Source: Marinobacterium profundum (GTDB lineage Bacteria > Pseudomonadota > Gammaproteobacteria > Pseudomonadales > Balneatricaceae). From it: DNA of 64,000 bases. Both the position numbers and the translations under genes were made by a program. Positions 42,872-50,754 of the stretch are shown piece by piece (position 1 is the first letter of the stretch; each line of letters opens with the position of its first letter). A model generated the notes under the pieces. That model did no database searches. It worked only from the letters and a program-made list of their open reading frames with translations, and was not told the origin of the DNA. The DNA lies in the NCBI RefSeq assembly GCF_001528745.1, contig NZ_BCNS01000104.1:1-64000 (forward strand), in the 5' to 3' direction.

Positions 42872-43849
42872 TTAGCCGTAGAACAGCACATTCAGACCAA
42901 AACCGCCCACCATCAACACAATAAAGAGCACCAGCGACAGCCCCAGCGGTTTGATACCCGCCTGGCGGATGGTGGCCCAACGGGTTTTGATCCCCAGCGC
43001 CGCCATGGCGATGGCCAGACTTAGCTGAGATGCCAGCTGCAAGCCCTCCAGCACAATGGTTGGCAGGGTCAGCACGCTGTTCAGGGCCGCCGTGGCAATA
43101 AACCCGAAGACGAACCAGGGAATGGGCACCGGCCGGCGCTCACTGCTGCCGGCGGCGCGCTGGAAATAGAGGCTGCCCAGCACAATCACCACCGGGGCCA
43201 AGAGCATCACCCGGATCAGCTTGGCGACCACGGCATTCTGCATGGCCTCACCGCCAATGGACTGGCCCGCCGCCACCGCCTGGGCCACTTCATGCACAGT
43301 GCTGCCGATATAAATACCGAACAGCGACGACTCCATACCAACGAAACTGTAAATCACCGGGTAGCTGAACATCGCCAGGGTGCCGAACAGCACCACCGTT
43401 GCCACCGCCACGGTCACGTCCTGCTCCTTGGCACGAATCACCGGTTCCGTCGCCATGATGGCGGCGGCGCCGCACACAGCGCTGCCGACCGAGGTCAATA
43501 TGGCGATCTCCCGTGGCAGCCCGAACAGCCGAATACCGACAAAAATACCCATCGACAGCACTACAGTGATCACGATCATGTCGAGCAGAATCGCCTGATA
43601 ACCGACCGCCGCAATTTGCTGAAAACTGAGGTTGAAGCCAAACAAAATAATGCCCAGGCGCAGCAGTTTTTGCTGGCTGAACGCAAGTACCGCAGCATCG
43701 CGCCCGCTACTCGCGGGCTTGGCAACATTGCCGTAGGTAATGCCCATCAGGATCGCCAGCGGTAGCGCGCTGAGCCCGATGGCGCTGAACGACTCGGTTT
43801 GAGCCAGCGCTGTCGCGGCAATAGCGATAAGTAACAGTCGAATGAGCAT
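42872..43849 (-). CDS. yeiH: YeiH-family putative sulfate exporter
   Basis: This 325-residue protein has about ten membrane helices of the YeiH (UPF0324/PSE) family, whose members are thought to export sulfate or sulfonates. The family segments are LGIILFGFNLSFQQIAAVG (helix 3), VCGAAAIMATEPVIRAKE (about 120), STVHEVAQAVAAGQSIG (about 180) and the final ATIRQAGIKPLGLSLVLFIVLM. GGGGACC precedes the ATG. It is divergent from the LysR gene at 43944, as yeiH-yeiE pairs are in enterobacteria. A truncated, stop-containing copy of its last third occurs at 27687. Confidence 0.88.
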   Translation of the reverse strand: MLIRLLLIAIAATALAQTESFSAIGLSALPLAILMGITYGNVAKPASSGRDAAVLAFSQQKLLRLGIILFGFNLSFQQIAAVGYQAILLDMIVITVVLSMGIFVGIRLFGLPREIAILTSVGSAVCGAAAIMATEPVIRAKEQDVTVAVATVVLFGTLAMFSYPVIYSFVGMESSLFGIYIGSTVHEVAQAVAAGQSIGGEAMQNAVVAKLIRVMLLAPVVIVLGSLYFQRAAGSSERRPVPIPWFVFGFIATAALNSVLTLPTIVLEGLQLASQLSLAIAMAALGIKTRWATIRQAGIKPLGLSLVLFIVLMVGGFGLNVLFYG

Positions 43850-43899
43850 GGCCTGGTCCCCTTATTCCAATTAAGGAGGACTTTATAATCGCCAATACT

Positions 43900-43923
43900 G
43901 TAAGTATATTGGATTGTACTTAC
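43900..43923. promoter_or_regulatory. Inverted-repeat operator between yeiH and its LysR gene
   Basis: GTAAGTA and TACTTAC are perfect complements separated by ten bases, giving a 24-bp dyad in the 94-bp divergent gap. It includes T-N11-A-like spacing and fits a LysR binding site controlling both genes. Confidence 0.65.
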
Positions 43924-43943
43924 ATATAACTTAAGAAAAACCG

Positions 43944-44828
43944 ATGAATCTAAGCCTGCGTCAGCTCCATCTGTTTGAAGCCACCGTGCGTCTGGGGCGA
44001 CTCGGGCTGGCAGCAGAAGAGCAAGCCATCAGCCAGTCCGCCGCCAGCCAGGCGATCAAGGAACTGGAGCGTGCCCTGGGCTACAAGGTGCTGGATCGCA
44101 TCGGCCGCGAGCTGGTGGTAACAGAAGCCGGCCAGACCATTCTGCCCCGCGTGCGCCAGATCCTCAGCCTGAGCGACAGCCTGACCCGCCCGGACGATCG
44201 CCGCATCGCCGGCACCCTGCGCATCGCGGCCAGCGTCACCATCGCCAGCTATCTGCTGCCCAAACTGATTGCCCAGTTTCGCCGCCAGCATCCTGAAGCC
44301 GACGCCAAGCTGGAAATCACCAACACCGAGGGCGTCTTGAGCCGGCTCGAAAAGGGCCAGGCACAGCTGGGGATGATCGAAGGCCCGGCCCTGCACCCCA
44401 GCCTCGATATAGTGCCCTGGCGCTCGGACCGGCTGGTGGTTTTCTGTGCGCCCGAACACCCGCTGGCCCGCAAAAGCCCACTGGATACCCGTACCCTGGA
44501 GGATCAGGAATGGATAGTGCGCGAGGCGGGCTCCGGTACCCGCGCGGTACTGGATGCCGCCCTGCAGGCGCAGGGGCTCAGGCCCCGCATAGCCCTGGAA
44601 CTGACACGCCACGAAGCCATCAAGCAATCCGTACGGGCGGGGTTGGGCATCGGTTGCCTGTCGAGCCTCACCATCGCCGATGAAGTGGCCGCAGGCCAAC
44701 TGATACTGCTGGACACCTCACTCAACCTGACCCGGCGCTTTGCCTGGGTTTGCTCACCGGAAAACCGCGACAACGCCCTGATTCAGGCGTTGTTACTGCA
44801 GCTGCGGCCGTCGATAGAGACAGAGTAA
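43944..44828 (+). CDS. LysR-family regulator, YeiE-like
   Basis: This 294-residue LysR protein has its DNA-binding helix in residues 1-62 (LSLRQLHLFEATVRLGRLGL, then SQSAASQAIKELERALGYKVL). The effector domain starts at GTLRIAASVTIASYLLPKLI (about 93) and shows the CysB/YeiE-like pattern. E. coli YeiE regulates yeiH and sulfite- or iron-linked genes, and the divergent pairing here matches that arrangement. The putative operator lies in between. The ATG is preceded by AAGAAAAACCG, a modest ribosome binding site. Confidence 0.86.
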   Translation: MNLSLRQLHLFEATVRLGRLGLAAEEQAISQSAASQAIKELERALGYKVLDRIGRELVVTEAGQTILPRVRQILSLSDSLTRPDDRRIAGTLRIAASVTIASYLLPKLIAQFRRQHPEADAKLEITNTEGVLSRLEKGQAQLGMIEGPALHPSLDIVPWRSDRLVVFCAPEHPLARKSPLDTRTLEDQEWIVREAGSGTRAVLDAALQAQGLRPRIALELTRHEAIKQSVRAGLGIGCLSSLTIADEVAAGQLILLDTSLNLTRRFAWVCSPENRDNALIQALLLQLRPSIETE

Positions 44829-44997
44829 GTACGCACTATCGACCTAACCGACTATCCGCTGAATTACCCTAAAGGACGCAAACGCCAATCACGCCACCCC
44901 GGAAACAAATGGAAGCTAATGGCCGCGCCGGGGTCAAAGGTGACTGGGCATAATGATAGGTTGAGTGCCGGTCGCAAACAAAAAGCGGGAGGGCTGG

Positions 44998-45984
44998 ATG
45001 AAAAGCATGCAACGTCTTAGGCTCAGGATTCTGTCCGCGCTGGCATTGATGCTCTGCGCACAGGTCTTTGCACAACAGCTGAATGGCTTCAATTTGCAGG
45101 GCGCGCTGGTTCCGGCTGACGACATCCTGCGCGGCGGACCACCCCGGGACGGCATCCCGTCGATCGATGCGCCGCGCTTCGTACAAGCCCATAAGGCCAC
45201 AACCCTGCGCGACGCGGACAGGGTCATGGGGCTGAGTCGAAACGGTATCAGCAAGGCCTATCCGATCCGCATTCTCAACTGGCATGAGATCGTCAACGAC
45301 CACTTTGGGGATGAGCCCGTGGCCATCACCTTCTGTCCGCTGTGCGGCTCCGGCATGGTTTTTTTACGTGAGGTGACGCCTGAGGGAACGGGCCAGGTGA
45401 AAAGCCAGCCACTCAGCTTTGGCGTGTCGGGCCTGCTCTACAACAGTGACGTGCTGCTCTACGACCGCGAAACCGAGTCGCTCTGGTCCCAGATTCAGGC
45501 CCGCGCCCTCACCGGACACTACCGCGGTCAGCTCCTGACACAGATCGCCGTCGAACATACAAGCTGGCTCGACTGGCGCCAGCGCCACCCCGATACCCAG
45601 GTGCTGAGTTTTGAAACCGGCTTTGGGCGCGACTACGATTCCAACCCCTATGGCGGCTATGAAGACTCAGCGGCAACCTACTTCCCGGTCAAATTCCGGG
45701 CACTGGGCTATCACCCCAAGGAGCGCGTGATCGGCCTGGAACTGAACGGCGAGACCAAAGCCTGGCCTTTCGTAGAGCTGGGTAAAGTTGAGAGCCCGCT
45801 GCAGGACCGCCTCGGTGATATGCCCATTGTGGTGCACTTCGATCCTGAACACGGTTCAGCCAGTATCCGAGATAACAACGGCAACCTGCTACCGCCGGTC
45901 ACACTGTACTGGTTTGCCTGGGCGGCCTTTCATCCGGATACCGAAGTGTTTCGCCAACCGCCTCCGACGGCTGATAGCCGCTAA
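44998..45984 (+). CDS. DUF3179-family secreted protein
   Basis: This 328-residue protein has an N-terminal signal peptide (LRLRILSALALMLCAQVFAQ, cleavage near residue 22) and the DUF3179 domain afterward. Family features visible are YPIRILNWHEIVND, the CPLCGSGMVF motif with two cysteines that could bind a metal or form a disulfide, and FGVSGLLYNSDVLLYDRETESLW. Function is unknown; the family is common in marine bacteria and archaea. GGGAGGG lies five bases before the ATG at 44998, so an earlier in-frame start at 44965 is rejected. It stands alone, convergent with nothing close. Confidence 0.85.
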   Translation: MKSMQRLRLRILSALALMLCAQVFAQQLNGFNLQGALVPADDILRGGPPRDGIPSIDAPRFVQAHKATTLRDADRVMGLSRNGISKAYPIRILNWHEIVNDHFGDEPVAITFCPLCGSGMVFLREVTPEGTGQVKSQPLSFGVSGLLYNSDVLLYDRETESLWSQIQARALTGHYRGQLLTQIAVEHTSWLDWRQRHPDTQVLSFETGFGRDYDSNPYGGYEDSAATYFPVKFRALGYHPKERVIGLELNGETKAWPFVELGKVESPLQDRLGDMPIVVHFDPEHGSASIRDNNGNLLPPVTLYWFAWAAFHPDTEVFRQPPPTADSR

Positions 45985-46189
45985 GGCCATGGTATGGCCC
46001 GGCACTGAACGGAGCACCCTGTAGTGATAAGCCCGACCTCTGCTACTATTAGCCGGGAATTAATATTGGGGATTGAAACCTGCGCGCAGCAAGGCCAAGC
46101 TGTTACAGCAGCACTAACATAGCTGCTGCCATACGCTCAGCTTTCCGCTTTAAAATACACTGCATGCCCTAACCACAGAGGTGATGACC

Positions 46190-46372
46190 TTGGCTGTAAT
46201 TCTTCGAAACTTTAATATCGTACGCATCACCGATGGCAAGAAAGTCGTTAACTGCACCGTCGTTACCATGTGTCCGGACTATGCCGTCATCAAGTACGAT
46301 GGCAAAAAATACAAAGTCCCCTACCCCATTATCAAGGAAGTAATCGGCCATGAGCTGCTGATCTCAGCCTGA
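46190..46372 (+). CDS. Small conserved-looking protein, TTG start
   Basis: This 60-residue protein is not recognised. The pattern AVILRNFNIVRITDGKKVVN, then CTVVTMCPDYAVIKYDGKKY and KVPYPIIKEVIGHELLISA, is an all-beta, Lys-rich sequence that looks like a compact barrel or Sm/KOW-like fold. The start is put at TTG 46190 because AGAGG (46177-46181) lies eight bases away; upstream GTG and ATG at 46181 and 46184 would place the ribosome binding site inside or against the start. It is free-standing and faces the GST gene. Confidence 0.6.
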   Translation: MAVILRNFNIVRITDGKKVVNCTVVTMCPDYAVIKYDGKKYKVPYPIIKEVIGHELLISA

Positions 46373-46424
46373 AAAAGGCTGCGGCACCTATCCCAGGCTA
46401 GGCAACTCAACCGCACTCAAGCCG

Positions 46425-47129
46425 TTAAGGCGCTGCAGGTATCATCAGCCCTCGCTGCACCGCAGGGCGCGCCAGAAAGGCATCCAGCGCCCGGGTAACC
46501 TCAGGAAAGTCGCTAATGCCCACCAGATCCCCCGCTTCATAGAAGCCGATCAGGTTACGCACCCAGGGGAAGGTGGCTATATCGACGATGGAATAGTTGT
46601 CGCCCAGAATCCATTCACGCCCCTGCAACCGCTGATTCAGAACCCCGAGCAGACGCCTGGACTCGGCCACGTAGCGATCCCGTGGGCGCTTGTCGTCATA
46701 CTCCTTGCCGGCAAAACGATTAAAGAAACCCACCTGTCCGAACATGGGCCCGATACCCCCCATCTGGAACATCAGCCACTGCAGCGCCGCGTAGCGCTCG
46801 GCAGGATCCTCTGGCAACAGCTGCCCGCTCTTGTCGGCAAGATAGACGAGAATGGCCCCGGATTCGAACAACGCCAGAGGCTTGCCCCCCGGCCCCTGGG
46901 GATCAAGAATCGCCGGAATCTTGTTGTTAGGGTTAAGCGACAAAAACTCCGGCGACAGCTGATCATTAGCAGCAAAATCCACCCGATGGACCTCGTAGGC
47001 CACGCCGGTTTCCTCCAGCATAATGGAAACCTTGACCCCGTTTGGCGTCGGCAGCGAATACAGCTGCAGCCGCTCTGGCTGACGGGCGGGCCACTTGCGG
47101 GTCACGTCAAAGGCGGAAAGGTCGGTCAT
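46425..47129 (-). CDS. Glutathione S-transferase family protein, YghU/YfcG-like
   Basis: This 234-residue protein has a thioredoxin-like N-terminal domain with LQLYSLPTPNGVKVSIMLEE (about 20-40), NPNNKIPAILDP (about 64-74) with the cis-Pro, and FESGAILVYL (about 86-95) with Glu-Ser for glutathione binding. A helical C-terminal domain follows, with ESRRLLGVLNQRL and YSIVDIATFPWV. The Thr-Pro-Asn near residue 26 matches the Nu-class GSTs that reduce disulfides and organic peroxides with two glutathiones. GGAATTC precedes the ATG at 47129. A longer frame starting at 47249 lacks a good start signal. Confidence 0.88.
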   Translation of the reverse strand: MTDLSAFDVTRKWPARQPERLQLYSLPTPNGVKVSIMLEETGVAYEVHRVDFAANDQLSPEFLSLNPNNKIPAILDPQGPGGKPLALFESGAILVYLADKSGQLLPEDPAERYAALQWLMFQMGGIGPMFGQVGFFNRFAGKEYDDKRPRDRYVAESRRLLGVLNQRLQGREWILGDNYSIVDIATFPWVRNLIGFYEAGDLVGISDFPEVTRALDAFLARPAVQRGLMIPAAP

Positions 47130-47404
47130 CAGCGAATTCCTTTTGTCCTGTGTACATAGAGGTAACGACAGAGCGCCAACAGTAACGCTCTGCCAGCAGC
47201 GCCGGTGACAATATGCCACAGCCCCGCCATTTTCTGAACGCCAGCCCATACAGCACAGAGACAGCCATCGCGTAAATAATGCCGATGCTGATCAGGGGGA
47301 AATTACCATCGTGCCCCGGAGCGGGGTACTCTGCAGCCTAAACTAATCCGGCCTCAGCCCCGATACAGGGTCAGATGCTGCAACAGACACGGAGATCGGC
47401 GCCT

Positions 47405-48589
47405 ATGCCTAGGGCAACAAGGAGTAGCTACTTTACAGCAGGGCTAGTGTTGCTGGCGCTGCTAGCCATGGCAGCCCTGGTAACGGGATGCAGTCGCTCA
47501 TGGAGCAATTTTTCGCAGTATCCGGGTTTTAGTGACTATTACGCCCAGCATCCGCGCAGCACCCAGGCCGCGACGGCCGCCGAGCAGGCATTGCTGCAAC
47601 GCTTTCGCCCGCGCCTGTTTCTGGATCAGGACGCTGAAGGCCCGATCAGTTTTTATGCTGACTATATAGCCCAGGGCAGCCTGAGTGCGGCGGACGGAAC
47701 CCTGCTTTCCCGCCAGGTCGACAGCCAGCTACTGAACCAGTACAAAGCCAGCTCGGAGGTTGTATTCAGTCACCAACCTGAGTCCCGCCCCGTTAACCCA
47801 CAAGCCTTTGGCCGCGTCGATTATGATCAGCACCCAGTGCTCGGCAGGCTCAGTTTTTTAACTTACCACTTTGTGTTTCGCAACTCCGGCATAGTCGCAA
47901 GTTTACCCGGCTGGCAGTCCCTGTTGCTGCCACTGGCGGGCGATCTTGACGACTGGCACCAGCTGGATCATTACACCGCTGCCACCCTGGTGCTGGATCC
48001 GCAGTCCCAACCTCTGGCGCTGATGCTGCAGCAACATAACAACCTGCGCAGCTATGTACTGGGCGTCGACCTGCTGACGCCAGACAACCTTGCCGTGCGT
48101 CTGGTGGCGGCGAAAAGATCAAACGAGCTTTATCCCTGGCACCCGGGAATAAAAGAGCATCCGGTAGTGCGCTTTTTGAACCCCGACACCCTGCCCTACC
48201 TGGTAACAGGCGAACCCAAACCCTGGGTCACCGGATATGATCTGACGCAAGCGGTACGGGAAGCCGAGTATGAACTGGCGTTTATCCCGCCCGATGATGC
48301 CTTTTACAGCTTTGCCGGTTTTCTCGGTGAGCGCCGGCGTCTGCCTGGGCGTGACGGCCCTCCGGGAGCTGACTACAACAGCCGACCAGCATTCAAGCGC
48401 CCACTGGTGCAGCTGGCGGCATTCAACTGGCAGGAAGGAGATCAGGAGCAGATGCACGCTTTGCTGCAGTTCTTCCAAAATACCGACCTTGAGCAGCCAC
48501 CATTCCAACGCCTGCTGCAGCTGTTCGAGCGCAAGCTGGCGGCCCGGCAGGCGACCAACATCGAGGGTGAGTCCACCTCAAACCCGTGA
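47405..48589 (+). CDS. Uncharacterised lipoprotein
   Basis: This 394-residue protein is not recognised. Residues 1-28 form a lipoprotein signal with lipobox LVTG before Cys29, so it should be anchored to a membrane after cleavage. The mature part starts SRSWSNFSQYPGFSDYYAQ and contains no obvious catalytic motif; recurring features are hydrophobic-aromatic strands (FLTYHFVFRNSG) and a central DDWHQLDHYTA segment that may bind a ligand. GGAGATC lies ten bases before the ATG at 47405. It ends 22 bp before a convergent gene. A role in the envelope is the only safe inference. Confidence 0.65.
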   Translation: MPRATRSSYFTAGLVLLALLAMAALVTGCSRSWSNFSQYPGFSDYYAQHPRSTQAATAAEQALLQRFRPRLFLDQDAEGPISFYADYIAQGSLSAADGTLLSRQVDSQLLNQYKASSEVVFSHQPESRPVNPQAFGRVDYDQHPVLGRLSFLTYHFVFRNSGIVASLPGWQSLLLPLAGDLDDWHQLDHYTAATLVLDPQSQPLALMLQQHNNLRSYVLGVDLLTPDNLAVRLVAAKRSNELYPWHPGIKEHPVVRFLNPDTLPYLVTGEPKPWVTGYDLTQAVREAEYELAFIPPDDAFYSFAGFLGERRRLPGRDGPPGADYNSRPAFKRPLVQLAAFNWQEGDQEQMHALLQFFQNTDLEQPPFQRLLQLFERKLAARQATNIEGESTSNP

Positions 48590-48610
48590 CGGTTATTGCT
48601 GTGGTTTTTG

Positions 48611-49246
48611 TTATTTCTGCTGCCGCTGCAGCAAGAGCGCGTCGGCAAACTGCTGTTGCAGCAGCGCCTTGTCACTGAAATGGCCGTCAGTCGGGCGCAC
48701 GGCTATGTCGATCAGGCGTGCAATGGCATAGCCGCGTTGCGCCATCTCGTCCGGTTCACTGCCGTAGAACTGTCGATAGGCGTCACTGAAGGCGAGCCTG
48801 GATGCTGCAGGCAACGTCGGCGGCGTGAAATGATTGGGCACCTGGTCATCTTGGTCTGCGGTAAGCATTACCACCGCAGCTATGCCCTCTGGCAACGTCT
48901 CAAGCATAGAGGCCTGATCCGGGCTCAGTACGGCGATAAGAAAACCCTGGGACTCACCCAGGGCGCGCAGCTGCTGCGCGACCTGTACGGTGCCCGCCTG
49001 GCTGTCGATCCGGCGCAGGTTCGAATCCACGCCCCCCAGGTGACCATCCGATGTTTCCTGCGGATGGCCATCGGTTTCGCGGGTGGCCACTCGCATGCCC
49101 TGCCACAGGCTTGATCCCACCGCCGCCTCAGGCCCAGAGAAGGGAGCGATCACCGCAATATCAAAGCTGTGCGCCCAAAGCTGCGTTGGCGCTCCCATCA
49201 GCAAACCCACCACGAGTAACATGCACAGCCGGCTTGATTTCAGCAT
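48611..49246 (-). CDS. Periplasmic-binding-like protein, short
   Basis: This 211-residue protein has a signal peptide (SRLCMLLVVGLLMGAPTQLW, cleavage after about 25), followed by FDIAVIAPFSGPEAAVGSSL with WQGMRVATRE, which matches the first strand and helix of type 1 periplasmic-binding proteins for amino acids (Peripla_BP_6). It is half the usual length, so only one lobe is present. Whether it is a truncated gene or a real short sensor is open. GAGGG precedes the ATG at 49246. There is no permease partner nearby. It is convergent with the lipoprotein gene. Confidence 0.6.
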   Translation of the reverse strand: MLKSSRLCMLLVVGLLMGAPTQLWAHSFDIAVIAPFSGPEAAVGSSLWQGMRVATRETDGHPQETSDGHLGGVDSNLRRIDSQAGTVQVAQQLRALGESQGFLIAVLSPDQASMLETLPEGIAAVVMLTADQDDQVPNHFTPPTLPAASRLAFSDAYRQFYGSEPDEMAQRGYAIARLIDIAVRPTDGHFSDKALLQQQFADALLLQRQQK

Positions 49247-49361
49247 CAGCGATCCCTCGGATAACAGCACCGTTTCGAGCATAGAAAAGCTGTCGAAATC
49301 AGATTTACACGCTTGAAGAATAGCTGTCGCAGGCGGTGGATAACAAAAGCCTGCCCAAAGA

Positions 49362-50126
49362 TCATAGCCACTGGCTTATACCGTCCCACAGCAGCTTCAG
49401 GGCCAGCAGCGTCAGGGTGAGCTTCAACACCTGGGAAAAGCGCTCGTTGGGGATGCGATCCAGCACCTTCTTGCCGACAAGCGTACCCATAAAGCCGGTG
49501 ATGATCATCAGCAGCACCAGCCCCAGCCAGTCTGCGAAAGCGAAGCCGAACAGACCAAACACCAGTGCTTTCAGGGCGTGCTGCACCGTCATCAGCGCCG
49601 CCATGGTACCTACCAGCTCCATGCGCTCGGACAGGCTGTTGCGCAGCGCGGCAATAATGAAGGTGGCGGTGACGCCAACAAACATCGCCACAAAGGCGGT
49701 GATGGCCCCCAGCAGCACGCCGGACTTGCCGCCCGCCAGCCGGGTGCGCAGCGGCAACCAGCAGCTGTAAAGAATAAAGCTGCCAATAATGAGTTTGAGC
49801 CAGTGCGCCGGAATACTTACAGCGATCTGGCCACCCAGCAGGCTGCCAGCCAGGCAGCCGAGGGCAAACCAGCCCACCAGCGGCCAGCGAATGTGCTCCT
49901 GCATGGTCCAGAGACGACCCAGATTCGACCCCAGCTGCACGGTGCCGTGTACGGGAATCACGGCGATGGGCGGCATCACATTGGCCATGACAGCGATCAG
50001 CACGGCGCCGCCGCCCACCCCCATCATGGCCGTCATTGCAGAGGTAAAGGCACTGAGGCCGATCAGAAAAAGAAACTGCCCCTGCTCCAGCGCGGCGGGC
50101 CGCAGCCAGTCCAATAAGTCCATCAA
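49362..50126 (-). CDS. TauE/SafE-type anion exporter (TSUP family)
   Basis: This 254-residue protein has about eight membrane helices in two repeats of the TSUP family. The repeat signatures are GVGGGAVLIAVMANVMPPIAVIP (helices 1-2) and ALGCLAGSLLGGQIAVSIP; the second repeat has GAITAFVAMFVGVTATFIIA. Members carry sulfite, sulfoacetate or other organosulfur anions, and other transport roles are known. It ends 116 bp before the small periplasmic-binding-like gene on the same strand. The nearby yeiH-type sulfate exporter gives a weak sulfur theme. Confidence 0.85.
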   Translation of the reverse strand: MMDLLDWLRPAALEQGQFLFLIGLSAFTSAMTAMMGVGGGAVLIAVMANVMPPIAVIPVHGTVQLGSNLGRLWTMQEHIRWPLVGWFALGCLAGSLLGGQIAVSIPAHWLKLIIGSFILYSCWLPLRTRLAGGKSGVLLGAITAFVAMFVGVTATFIIAALRNSLSERMELVGTMAALMTVQHALKALVFGLFGFAFADWLGLVLLMIITGFMGTLVGKKVLDRIPNERFSQVLKLTLTLLALKLLWDGISQWL

Positions 50127-50234
50127 GAGAGTCTGTCCTGCTGTAAAAGCCTGATGCGGTAATGCCCGCCCATGCTAATCGAAGCGGGCACAGACCTCAG
50201 CAGAATATTGGCGTTCTGGCAGCGAACAGACCTG

Positions 50235-50684
50235 TCAGTAGGCTTTGTAAGGCAGGAACTTGCCCGACAGCACCACATTGACACGGTCACCGTTGGGATC
50301 GGGCTGGCGCTGCAAGTCCATAGAAAAGTCGATGGCACTCATAATGCCGTCACCAAACTCTTCGTGAATCAGTTCCTTGATGGTGCTGCCATACACATTC
50401 ACCAGCTCGTACCAGCGGTAGATTAATGGGTCTGTCGGCACTGCCGTCGGCAATGAGCCCTTGCTGGGCGTCACCTGAAGCCAGGCCATGGCTTCATCCG
50501 ACAGGCCAAAGAGCTCGCCGACGATCTCCGCCTGCGCCTTGTTAAACGTCATCTGCCCCAGGCAGGCAGCGGTGGTCCACTCCTTCGACAAGCCAATTGC
50601 CGTAGCGACATCCTTCCATTTAATACCCCTCGCGACCTTGGCGCTCAGAATCATTTGAGTGACTTCATCACGATTACTGATCAT
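50235..50684 (-). CDS. cynS: Cyanase (cyanate hydratase)
   Basis: This 149-residue enzyme makes CO2 and ammonia from cyanate and bicarbonate as a decamer. The active-site residues are Arg90 and Glu93 in LIYRWYELV and Ser116 in GIMSAIDF, offset by six from the E. coli Arg96, Glu99, Ser122. The N-terminal helix-turn-helix-like domain (SAKVARGIKWKDVATAIGL) is also present. GAGG lies nine bases before the ATG at 50684. It follows the fused phosphatase-kinase by 70 bp and is likely co-transcribed. It supplies nitrogen or removes cyanate. Confidence 0.93.
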   Translation of the reverse strand: MISNRDEVTQMILSAKVARGIKWKDVATAIGLSKEWTTAACLGQMTFNKAQAEIVGELFGLSDEAMAWLQVTPSKGSLPTAVPTDPLIYRWYELVNVYGSTIKELIHEEFGDGIMSAIDFSMDLQRQPDPNGDRVNVVLSGKFLPYKAY

Positions 50685-50754
50685 TGCTGTGTCCTCTTTA
50701 GCTTTGGGGAAATAGAACTGATTTAAAACAACCTTGAAGTCGTTGGACGCCGGA

